DNA of 64,000 nucleotides, taken from NCBI GenBank assembly GCA_023055355.1, contig JALJCS010000001.1:93915381-93979380 (forward strand), written 5' to 3'. Every line of letters starts with the position of its first letter. Within the stretch, counting starts at the first letter, position 1. The stretch is from Agelaius tricolor. Lineage: Eukaryota > Chordata > Aves > Passeriformes > Icteridae. This document shows, piece after piece, positions 11,847 through 23,800 of this stretch. A program made the translations under genes and the position numbers. The notes beneath the pieces were generated by a model. It was not told where the DNA came from and searched no databases. It was given only the letters and a program-made list of their open reading frames with translations.

Positions 11847-14800
11847 GTAACGCGCCAGGGCGGCCGCGGCCCCGCCATCGCCGTGCCCGGCGCCCCCCGC
11901 CCGCCGCCACTGATGCGCAGCGGCTCAAAATGGCTCCATCTCCCGGGAGACGCGGAGCGCGCTCCGGCTCCCCGGGATGGGGCCGCGGCGGGGGCAGACC
12001 CCCCCACCCCCGCCTGCCCTCCTCGCCCCTCCGGGTGCGCTCGGTGCGGTGTTTGTTTATCTGCCGTAATCCCGCGTAGCGGCCCGGGCTGCGCGGGGCA
12101 TCGATCCGCGGCAAGGTGAGCGCGTCCCCCGGGCGCCCGCGGGTGGACGTAGCGAAATCCGCTTCCCAGGGCCGCGGTTCCTCCGGTTCTCTGCCGCCGC
12201 GGCGTGCCTTGGGCTTGTCATACGGGGATCTGATGTCGGAGGTAAGCGAGGCCCTCCGGTAAGTGGTGCCGGAGCTCGGGCGGTCTTTGGCTTCTGCGGC
12301 AGGTGGGAGCCCCGCGTCGGCATCGCGTGGAGTTCAGCAAAAGAAATGAGGAAATGGTTGTTACCGCCGCTGCAGCAGCTTGTCATTTTATATTAAGTGT
12401 GTTTGGGTCAGTCCTGCTGTTTTCCCTTTTCAATGTGCTCCACTCCTGTACTGGCACTCCATGACTGCAATGTGGCAGATGCTGAAGGAAGAGTAAATGT
12501 CTTGGAATACGGAGAAATGTGCAAAAGCAGCTTGCAGTGCTGGGACAGCAAATGAGGTGGTGCCTTGCTGCAGTGACCGGTAGCTCTGGGAGTGTTATTG
12601 GTCAGCGTGAATGGTTCTGTCTCGTGTGTCAAATGAAAGGAGTCGCTTTCACAGCTGCTATTGTGAGTAGCCACAGGCAGCTGGCAGAAGGATCATTTAC
12701 TCCACTGGATGTTTTCTTCATTTTTTCGTTGTCCACGCAGCAATGAGGTTTAGCTATTTTGAAACCCAGAGCAAAACTGGTGTGCATGTAAGTGTGGATG
12801 TATTTGTTGGCAGTGTGATAGGTGGGAATGTGGGGCCTTCGTTACAGACGGGAAGCTCACTGCATCAGCAGTCTTTGCTTTTCCACCCCCCTTCCCTTCT
12901 GCCATCTGTCAGATAATAAATTAATCTTATGTTATAGATGGAAAGAGCTCACTTTTTTCACAATTTGCCTTTCCATACCCTCTGTATTTTGCTATATTTT
13001 AAAAATTGAGCCTGCACGTGTATTTTTCTCGTCTGTTTTTAAAAACTGCCAGAATATGAGAGCAAATAAAAATGCTTGCAGCAGCACTGCATTGTAATCT
13101 ACCAGTGTTTGCTCTCTGACTCTTGCAACATACAATTGTTCATAGGCTGCCAGGTAAAGAATGAAAGAGATGCTATTCTGGTCAATCAATAGCATTTTCA
13201 GATGGATATAAAAATAGATGTGGGTACAAAATTGATAACCTTATAGATTACTTGATTTATTTGAAAAAATACTTCAAATTCTGATACATTTCCCGAACTT
13301 CAAAAATGTTATTTAAGTCTGTCAATAGACCATGTCTATTGTAAGCAAAAATGATCAGAGGGGAAAAAAAAGAAGAAGGAAAAGCAAGTAAATGTAAAGA
13401 ATGTAACAATAAGTAACTACAATACTATACGTAGAGCAAACTTTTTTCTTCTGCTTCTTTGGAGGATGTTAAGCAGTACTAGGATGACATTGTTATTGCC
13501 CCTAAAATATATGTAAGTCTTACTGATTTGCTAAAGTAAAATTTTTAATTTTTGCTTTAAGTTTGGTAGCACTGCTGTTAAAGCAGGATTCCATTGTAAT
13601 GAAGTAATCAGTCCTATCTCGTGGAAAGTTTCTTGTTCCGATTTTGGATAACAGCAGGTCCCCGCAAGGCTAGTTTTGAGTAGAGCCTAAGTCACATGAA
13701 CAACACAGTACAGTTCTTATTTATACCCAGTAGTATGTGGAACAAGACTCTCCTGTAGTTTTTACAGTCAGGTAGGGATAGGTGTCACATTGTAGTTACA
13801 AGGTAGCTCAGGATAAGAAAGTGTTACTCATGAGGCAATGCTGTGTGGCTGTTCAGTGAAATAATCTTTAATGCCCTAAATTCTGCAAAAATACCTGCTC
13901 AGTTTGCTGCTTTTCTGTATGTTTCTTTGTTCTGACAAAAATAATTGTCTCCATTTGCCATCTCTGAGTGAACAGTACCTAAGAGGGATGCAGGAGAGGG
14001 ACTTTTTTTAAAAGGGCACATAGGGGTAGGACAAGGTAATGGCTTCAGACTGAAAGAGAGTAGGTTTAGATAATAGGAAAATAATTCTCTCCTGCAAGGG
14101 TGGTGAGGCACAGGAACAGGTTGCCCAGAGAATCTGTGAGTGCCCCATGCCTGGTATTGTTCAAGGCCAGGTTGGATGAGGCTCTGTAGTTGTAGTGAAT
14201 TGTAGTGAAAGGTGTGTCTGCCCACGGAAGGGTGGTTGGAAGTAGATGATCTTTAAGGTCCCTTCCAACCCAAGCCATTCTATGATATGTTAAAATTGTG
14301 AATTCAGCACTGTTATGAATTCATGCAATTCACCTTTGTGTTAAGAGCTATGACAGTAATGTTGCTCAACAGAAAACACAAATTATGGCATGCAAGACCA
14401 TTGCCTAATGTTCAATATCATTAAATAAAAACTATACCACGCAGCAAAGTTGCTCAACAAATGATGCTATGCAATAGCATTACACAATAAATCATACTGA
14501 AACACTACTACACAGCAAAATTACACAACAAAATGTGAAGAAATTTTATTCCCACTACTACTCCTACACTTATTCTCTCAATTTCCCACTTCCATTTTTT
14601 TATTGAACACCTATGTGTCTTTAGCCCTGTTCTCTGTATTCAGCAAGATTGTCTTGCCAGCAGGTGTTTTCTCCTGCTGCCTCAGACCCCTGTGATGACA
14701 CTTCTGTAGAACTGTGCCAGAACATCCCACTGAGTCTTGTGCTGCTTTATTTTTGCACATTAAAGATTTGATCATTTTCCTTCCCCTGCTTTGTGCTATT

Positions 14801-17800
14801 TAAAAAGCAACTGACCTTTTCTGAGACCAAAAAAACCCCAAAAGACCAAGTATACAATGAGCCTAAATGCTTTTGAGTTGATGTTACAATTTCTTTTAGC
14901 ATTAAGCATGCTGTCTAAATCTGATTTGTTTGTGGTTTTGGTTTTTTAAGTCTTGCATTTGGGAATAATAGCAGTGTTCTGTGACTTTTTCCCCAAGTAT
15001 ATTATCAAACACATTTTCAGCATTAGCTTGATGCTTTTGCTTGTTCATTTGTTGAAAAGCTACTTTGTTTCTCTCCACCCATGACTACTTTTCAGACCCC
15101 TTCCATGAAAGCCCAAAGTCCATTGTAACTATATATTCACCTAGGAGGCTGAAGGGCATAATTTAGGAAGCCATAATCTTCAAAAAGAGATAGAAGGGTC
15201 AAATACATGTTCTTAGCGGTCATCAACAGCAAAAAAAAGGTGGTCAGAGGAACAGTTACTATCAGGAAATATGATCTAGGAATTCCATGCCCTTATTTCT
15301 GTAAGGGCATGGGACCAGTTCCATGTAATTGCTAGGGCAGGGCTTCCTTCTTTCTCTCAGCTCGAGTAGCTGGTTGGGGTTGGATTTGCCAGGAAGGATT
15401 AAGGGTATGATTAGATGACTGAGCAAGTGACTTAAAGGGAGGTTCCAGGCTGAGTCCAGGGGAACTATTAAGATGAATAACTCAGGACACAATCAGAAAA
15501 GAAGAGTGTGAAAATCTCAAAATGTGGGTGAAGAGACCATTGTCAGTCGGGGAGGGGGAGTAGGGGATTGTGGCTTGAAAAGAAGACTCATGAAACACTG
15601 GACAAAAATATTTATTTAGAAGAGCTACTTAATTTGAATGTACTGAGCTAAGGAACAGAAGGCTTTACTGACTTTGGGTGAGAATGATTGTTCTTGGAGC
15701 TCAAGAGTTTAAAGGAGGCAGGGCCATCCCAGGCCACGTGGGACTGCTTTGGAACAGCAACTATTTACAGCTGTTGCAGTTAATAAGATTACAGACTTTT
15801 TCCATCAGTAGGAAAGGAGAGAGATGCAAACTTTCACTTTAGTGATAGGGTAGTATTGTACCTAGCATCTTGTTCAGGAGCAACATTAATTGTAGGTTTT
15901 ATCAGTTGGGTCAGAAGTGTAAGGCAGTGAGGGTGGAGAAGATGGGAAACTTACAGCTGCTTGCCTAAAAGGTGAAGCAGTGGAGCAGCTTCCTTGAGAA
16001 CACTGATTGCCATGGCCACTTTTGCTAGGGGATCTTGGAACTAATTTAAAAATTGCCCAGGAAGTTCAGGTTAATTTTCTTTTTCAGGCCAGGGAACAAA
16101 AACAGAGCAAAACATGTTTCTTCTTCCCTTGTACCTTCCCCCATGGAGAACCCAAGTATGACCAAAGGATCCTGAGTGTTTATGCTTGAGAAGTCCACTG
16201 GGTGCTTAGCAGAACGCTCTGAGTGCAAGTAGTCCCTTGTAGCTGAGGATTTGTGCTAAAGCTGGAGGCAAGTAGAATCCCAGTGAAAGTGCTTCAGAGG
16301 GAGATGATGGGGAAAGAGAATGAAGGGTGAGATTAAGGTTCATGAAGTCTGTTTCACAGAAACAAGGCGGAATGTGTTCCTGAACTTTCAGAGGGCTGGC
16401 TGAGCATCAGATTTGGTGATTTGGCACGATATTTGTCTTGCAGATACAATATTCTTCTCAAGGGAACAGCTTTTTCAGTCTGTGGCCATGGCTGGGTAAA
16501 ACACAAGGATTAGACAGGGAGAAACATACTGGAAATGGAAAAGCTGTCTAACTGGGCTGGCTGTCTTGTGGCAGAAACACAAAGAAAAAACCTGTGGCAG
16601 AAGCAGCACTTGGAGAAATTGATTGTGGAAGCAAAGAATGCTAATGCCTAGATCATATGAAACTGCTGTCAACTAAACTGAGCAATAGGAGCATCCAGTT
16701 TATTTGATTCATTTGACATTTAATTGCCAGTTAGTGAAGGGAGGGAATTTATTAGTGAAGAAAAAATATAATGCTTGGTATTGAAGGCACTTTGCTGATT
16801 GTTTGAGGGAAATTCTACCCCCATTTCATCATCAGGAGATTTTATCAGATTGTACTACTCAAAAGACATAGTCAGAACTAAACAGATGCCAAGCATTTTT
16901 GGAAATGGAAACATCATTCAGAAAAGTACCTTAGTGAAAGGGAAATGTCTACTTAGACACCTTGGGTCAGCAAGCTTCAAGACCTTGGTCATGAGGGAGT
17001 AGGATCAAGCAAAATAAACTCTATGGATGAGAAGCTGAGTTATGAGTGGAAGACTTCTCTTTCCTAAAATGAAAGAGGAGAAGTTGTAGGGATGATATCC
17101 AAATCTCAGCTCCAGTAAAGAAATGAAACAGAAAAAACCTTCAAAGAGCACCAGCAAGAATGCAATACAAACTTCTGTTTGAACACTCATCAGCATATTC
17201 CAGAAGGAAAAGGAAATGTGTAGACAAAATGACAAGAACATAACTGAATATTTGAAAATTCATTCTAAAACTGTGTAGGTAGCATGTCTTGAAATCTTTG
17301 AAGGAAATAAGTTGTTATGAATACTCTTAAAGGAGAATCCATGGGAAAAGATCTGGAAATGGCTGTTTACAGAATTTAACCAAGCTGATTGCATGACCTT
17401 AGTACCTACTGCAGAAGGTCAAATGGCTAGATGTTAAGAATTCAGCACATGGCAAGTTGCTGTTGCAGAGTTCTAAGCAAATCATGTTTCTCAGCTGAGG
17501 CATCATGAGGTGTAAATCAATGTGTGGTCCTGGAGCCCCATACTACAACCAGAGGTGAAGAATTCTTGGCAAGTTGAAATATCCTTGCCATGAAGCAGAT
17601 GCAGTCATCCTGGAGGCTCCACTGGTTACACAGATTGATCAGGGATAGTGGCTGAACTCTAGCTCATAGGTGGCTGTCTCTGGTTGGAGTGCTTTGACAG
17701 GAGAGTTTGTAGTTGTCACCCTGCACTCATGCTGTGCCAGGGTGAGGAGGGCTGTGGCAGGGCTGTGGTTATAGATGTGAACCACCAGAGGAGGTTGTAT

Positions 17801-20800
17801 TCAAGGCAGCTGTGCTGCTGTCCTTGTGCAGCCAGGGAAGAGTGTCAAAGGCTGCACAAGGACAGGTAGTAGAAGAAGCTTAGGGAACATAGGATGTAGT
17901 TCCTTTTAAGGTCCTGTAGATCAGGAGTCATGAAGAGTGGGTGAGGCAAGAATCCACTTTTTCCTCTGCCGGTCCAGACAGGTTTTTGGAATTACTTGAT
18001 TGATTAGGAGATTTAGATAAAAAGTGAATGAATGAAAATACTCCAAACAGATATGGAGAAGACTTTGAGAGGAAGAATTTGCTAGGATGCAGGGCTAAGT
18101 GGGGAGAAGAGGCTGTTGTGTGTACTGAAGAGTTTTTTCAGGTAAGGCAAGTGGGGTTGAATGAATGCCGGAATGGCCTGAAAAAACAGAGCTGAAGGAG
18201 AGTTCATTTACCTAAAAAGAATTGACCATTAAAAGAATGACAGCTTTGGCTTTTAAAGAGTGTTGATGTGACTGGGGTGTTTCCAGAGCACAGAAGTTTG
18301 ACAGTGTGTTTTTAAGGACAGATCTGATCCATAAGGTAGGACTTCTCTGACTAGTAAATATATGACAAGGCTTTGCTTTCTCAAGCTGTATTTGGAAACC
18401 AAGTTGGAGCTACCACTGCACTTCATAAGGAACACTTTGAGTGGGTCTGCCTGACTGACACCTCACTTAGGAGGATGTAGATGCTGAATACAGTTCCTGG
18501 ATCTAGTGTGGTGACAAGTGGGTACAACTATGCTCAGTGTTGTCAAACTGAGTGTATGAACAGAAGCAGTGTATCAACTGCTTCTGAGTGTATGAACTTC
18601 AAAGTCTTGTGGAATTTTAAGGATGCAAATGAAGGCAGCTCTGAAATTCAGGCTTGGCAATGCTTAGGTGTTAGCCCTGTTGGGGTTTTGAGTACTGCAC
18701 CCTAGCTAGTAGGCAAAGCAATAAGTAGCTGCAAGGCAAGCCTGGAGATAAATGGAGTGCAAAGTGGTTTGTATTAACTCATTTTGTGTGTGCTTGGATC
18801 TCTAGATAAGCATGAACTAGATTACCTTTCTCTCATGGAAGGTGAGGGAGAGTAAGCTACCTCAGTTTGGCTTGCATTTGATGCAAGATAGTGATGCCTG
18901 TGGGCATCAGTAGCTCTTGGTTTTGTGTTGCTTGTGTGCCTGCAACTCAACTTCTTTCTTTAGGTACTGAATAATTTCAGTGGTTTGATCCTTAACTCCT
19001 GTCCTGGAGTGTTCACTCTCTCTGTGGCATTGTGTCTGCTTTTACCATGGGATTTTTCCCTTGTATTGTGTTTGCATGGGAAGGTTTTGGTACTGGGAGG
19101 GCTATGCTAGAAGCTTCCCCCATATCCAACAGAGCCAATGCCAGCCCATTCCAAGATGGGCCTGCTGCTGGCCAAGGCTGAGCCAGTCAGTGATGGTAAT
19201 AAAATCTCTGTGACAACAATCACACCATCAAAAGCAGCATGGCCAGCAGATTGAGGCAGTTGAGTCTGTCCCTCTACTCCACTCTTGTCTCTCTACTCCA
19301 CTCTTCCACCTCTGGGGTCCCCAGCACAAAAAGGACAATGACCTAAGGGAGCAAACCTAGAGCAGGGCCACCAAGTTGTTCAGAGGGATGGAGCACCTCT
19401 CCTGTGAGAAGAGACTAGGAGAATTGGAATTGTTCAGCCTGGAAAAGAGAAGGCTTTGGGGCGACCTAATTGTGTCCTTCCAGTATCTGAAAGGAGCCTA
19501 CAAGAAAAATGGAAAGAAACTTTTTACAAAGGAATGTAGTGAAAACTTAAGGGGGAATGGCTTCAAACTGAAAGAGTGGAGGTTTGGGTTAGAAATGTGA
19601 GGAAAAAATTCTTTATTCTGAGGATGGTGAGATGCTGGAACAGGATGTCCAGAAAAGCTGTGGAAGCCCCATCCCTGGGAATGTTTAAAGCCATTTTGGA
19701 TGGGGCTCTAAACAAACCAGTCTAGTGGAAGATGTCCCCGTTCATGATAAAGTTGTTTGAAGTGGCTGATCTTTAATATCCCTTCCAAACCAGGCCATTC
19801 TATGATTCTACAATAATATATTTAAGAAGAGAGGAAAAAAATAGCGCAGAAGTAATTTCCGCCAGAGAAAAGAGTGAAAATATGTGATACAAACCACTCT
19901 GCAGACATGGAGATCAGGGAAGGAAGGCAAGGGAAGAGGTGCTCCAGGCACTGGAGCAGAGATTCCCCTGCAGCCCATGGGAAAGACCCTGGTGAGGTAC
20001 CTGTGCCCCTGATGCCTGGGGAGGTCCATAGGGCTGCAGAGATCCATCTGCAGCCTGTGGAGGAGCCTCACACCAGAGTAGATGGATGCTGTAAGAAGGC
20101 TGTGACCCTATGGGAAGCCTGTGCTGGAGCAGGCTCCTGGCCAGGAGGGATGCCACACTGGATCAGTTTGTGAAGAGCTGCATCCTGTGAGAAGGACTCA
20201 GGCTGGAGAATTTCATGGAGGACTGTCTCCTGTGGGAGCAATCTGATGCTGGAGCAGGGGAAAGACTCCTCCTAAAGAAGAAGCAGCATCAGAAACAGTA
20301 TGTGATGAACTGACTGTAATCCCTATTCCCTGTCTCCCATTGCCACTGACAGAGCAATGACAGGTAGAGAATCAGGAGTGAAGTTAAGCCTGGGAAGGAG
20401 GGAGGGTTTGGGAGAAAGGTGCTTTTTGGGTTTGTTCTACTTCTCATTATAGAACTCAGACTGTGATTGGTAATAAATTCAAGTAATTTCCCCAAGTCAT
20501 ATGTGTTTTGTCTGTGACAGTAATCAGTTTGTGACCTCTCCCTGTCCTTATTGCTCTCTACAGCTCCCTGAAAGGTGGCTGTAGTCAGGTAGGGGTCTCT
20601 TTCTCCAGGCAACCACTGACAGAACAAGAGGACACAGTCTCAAGCAGCACCAAGGGAAATATAGGTTGGATATTAGGAAAAAGTTTTTTATGGAAGGAGT
20701 GATAAAGTACTGGAATGGTCTGCCCAAGGAGGTGGTGGAGTCACCACCCCTGGATGGGTTTAAAAAAAGATTGGATGTGGGACTCGGTGCCATGATTTAG

Positions 20801-23800
20801 TTGAGGTGTTTGGGCATGGGTTGGATTCAATGATCTTGAAGGTCTCTTCCAACCTAGTGATTCTGTGATTCTGATTAACTCATGAGCCTTTTCTTTGATC
20901 TTCTGTAACCTATCCAGCTGAGAGGGGAGTGACAGAGCAGCTTTGGTGGGTACCTAGCCTCCAGACAGGGTCAAACCAGTGCATCCCTGGTTTCACTTTC
21001 TGTTTCAGCATAATCAGGAACTCTTGACTGTTTGGTTTGTTTGCATCATATTTTCCTATTCCTCTTATCTATTTCTGCTATATCTAAAAAGTGTCTTCTT
21101 TCAGCTCTTGCATATGTTGTGCTTACTTTACATGCTTGACTATGGTGTTCTATTTTCTTTTTTTATCTGCTTATAGGTATTATCTCCTTAATTGCTTCTC
21201 CCAGTTATGACCAATAAGAAAAATTGTTTTATTGCTTTCTAAATGTTCTTAGAATATTGCTGAAAGAAGTGAATTTATAACCCATGTCTTTCACTTTTTC
21301 TGTTGAGCCAGCAAATCTTCTCTCTGACTTGATTTTATGTCCTATTCTTAGAACATCATTGTAACACCTCATTTTTAAATGGTTTGAGTTAACATTAAAA
21401 AAAATAAAAAGTAGTTAGTAGTTAAATTGACTAGCTGGGAAACTTCATAATAATATTTTCTACACAGTTTAATATTTAATGGTTTACCAGGAACAGATGA
21501 GCCCAGTAGAAATACTCACAGAATACCCTAAAATGCTTTGATAATTAGGTCAGGTTTTTTTCTACTCTGTCCAATCTCCATTTCAGTGATCCCTGAATTT
21601 TTTACCATGGGGGAGAAACTTTATTGCTGAAACCATTAGAGAAGCTTGGGGACCATGTGTTAGCATGGAAGGCAGTGCAACTGTGGAAGTGAAAAGACTC
21701 AGTTGTAGCAGTCGTTTGGACATGGACATTATGTAGCTTCCAAACTGATGATTTTGCTACTGTATACTTAGTGAATGAAACATTCAGACACTCATCATTC
21801 TTTTCATCACTTTTGGGTCAAAAACATTTTGTCATTCAGCTCCTATTTTGAAAATCCGCATTTCAAAATTAGTCTTTTTTTTTTTTTGTGCTTTGTTCCT
21901 CACCCCTCCAATTCATCATTTTTGCTGATGTTAAAGGGATGTTGAGGAATTAAGTTCTAAATGTTTTAGAGTTTTGTTTTTCCTTGGAGGCTTTGACTGA
22001 TGTATTTGTGTTAAGCTAACAGAAAACCTAATGCATCTCACAACTGTAAATTTACTTCTGCCTCTGAACTTTGAAGCGCTAATGCATTTCAGTAAGTCTT
22101 TTTGTAGTTTTTAATCAAAACAAAACTCTCATCTCATGCATCCTTCTGTAAAACCATAGTGATGAGGAGCATCCTTGTGATAATGCAAACAGGAAAAACA
22201 GGTAGTTTATCAGAGAGCTTCCTGTGCTGCTTCTTGCAAATTTTCTCCAGTGGCTTTCTGATATTATTCTTAGTCAGATTTCACTTGCCACTGCTGGTTT
22301 TCCTACATGCTCAAGCACTGCATTTAAAAGTTTCTAAATGTTTATCTACAACCCCAAACTCTGCGTTGCAAGAGCATCAACATAAGTTGTTTGTATTTGC
22401 TGTGTAGTTCAACATCAGTATGCTTCTGGGGTGTTAGCACATTAGACATGTGTCAGTGCTGAATTTACTGTCAGTGCTGTCAGGGCTGAATTTACTGTCC
22501 CGTGTATGCTGAGTATGTAACACTTGACTCCACAGTGGATAAGACCTTGCAGAGTTATTATTGAACTGATTTTAATAATCTTTCACATTTTTCAATGAAC
22601 TTATGTTTAAACTGAAGGAATCCAGTATCTATCTTTGGAGAAGATCATCATACCCATCATGCTCATTCCCTTCAGCATTATAAAGCTCTGGGTGGGCCAA
22701 TAGACTAATCTGTTATTGCAACATTGAATGTGCATAAATCCTGTGTTTGCATTACTGCTTACTGATACTTCTACAACTATTTTCATAGTGCCAAACCCCA
22801 GTGCTTTTTTATGAAGCAGTGACGTGAGAAATAGTTTTGGCAAAAAGTGCAAAGTTTGAATAAAAGTTTCAGTAGAAGAAAAGCTTTATGAAGTGTGTTT
22901 TGTGCAGTACTTCTATTGCTTTAGAAATACAAAGACATAGGCTGGATCATAAAGTCTGCAAGTAGTTTAAAAAATTACATTGTATGGTAGGGTAGGGGGT
23001 TTTGTGTGCTTTTGTCTGTTTACTCCATAACTTATAGTATTTAAGAAAAAGCATGCAGGCATCACTGCACTGGGAATGCATCTTGCATTTGTGATGTCTG
23101 GAAAAGAAGATTTGGCAACCTGAAGAGTACTTCATGCCTCAAGGGCTTGTATCTTGCATATCTTGTGTAAGCTTCAATGAGGATTATATTTTTATTATTA
23201 CTTGAAGCAGAGCATTTGTACTGTCCCCACAAGTAGTCATAATCAATGGAGGAGATAAATATAATGTGAGCAAGATAATCTCTTTGGACTTGAAAATCCT
23301 GAGACTTGATGGTAAATTGTCATGTGTCCTGAACTTCGTAGTAATTCCATAACTATCCTTGTCTTGAAACACGTGTATAATGTAATTGCTGTATATAGGC
23401 ACAAAGACAATATGGTATTAATGACTGAGTGATAGGAGTCCTGAGAAGATTACAATGATGGGAAGGCTAGTTAAAATACACCTGGCCTTCTAACAGCAAA
23501 TTGGGATTTGGCCTTCCTGTTACTTTAATGGGAGTTTATGAAACACATGCACATTACACAAGTGTTCATTAGCTGCAGGAGATGTTGCTCTTAGCTGTGT
23601 GGTATTTTGATTTTATGTTGCTGTTTACAGCTTTAAAGAAGACTAAGCAGTCAATTACAAAGCCCTGAAATTCAAAACAAAGCCACAACTGGTTATGGGT
23701 GGTACCTGTTAGTCTTGCCTCATAGTCCTCTTGGTTTTGGGGCAGGCATCTCTCATTTCTGACCACAACAGGTTTTTGTACAGCAAACTTAGAGTATGTG

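Larger units (their letters stand above)
11255..12330. promoter_or_regulatory. ELOVL4: CpG island covering the ELOVL4 promoter, exon 1 and start of intron 1
   Basis: Sequence composition changes sharply from AT-rich flank to very GC-rich DNA packed with CpG, then back to AT-rich after about 12.33 kb. It spans exon 1 and its upstream region, as expected for a TATA-less or weak-TATA housekeeping-type promoter. The transcription start site cannot be placed from sequence. The only AT-rich core candidate is TTTAAAT at 11630-11636. Inference from composition and position. Confidence 0.85.
19062..20983 (+). mobile_element. ERV-L-like solo LTR, split by two CR1 insertions
   Basis: The element starts TGTATTGTG (19062) and ends CCAGTGCA (20983), flanked on both sides by TCCCT (19057-19061 and 20984-20988). 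TG...CA ends and a 5-bp target duplication fit an ERV-L-type LTR. LTR sequence occupies 19062-19220, 19810-20551 and 20876-20983, about 1.0 kb in total; the gaps are CR1 copies. It contains the repetitive 'ctgcagcc/ctggagca' region typical of this avian LTR and a gtaataaattcaa polyadenylation-type stretch (about 20470). No internal retroviral sequence is present. The 19111-19185 part matches the antisense LTR at 58.1 kb. Confidence 0.85.

Noticed and set aside
11847..12079. Read-through of ELOVL4 exon 1 to a stop at 12077-12079
   Set aside because: Residues past the GT donor are Arg/Pro-rich GC-driven sequence, while exon 2 restores the ELOVL4 frame exactly.
19376..20173. Open frames in the CR1/LTR composite
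   Set aside because: They are translations of non-coding CR1 3' and LTR sequence.
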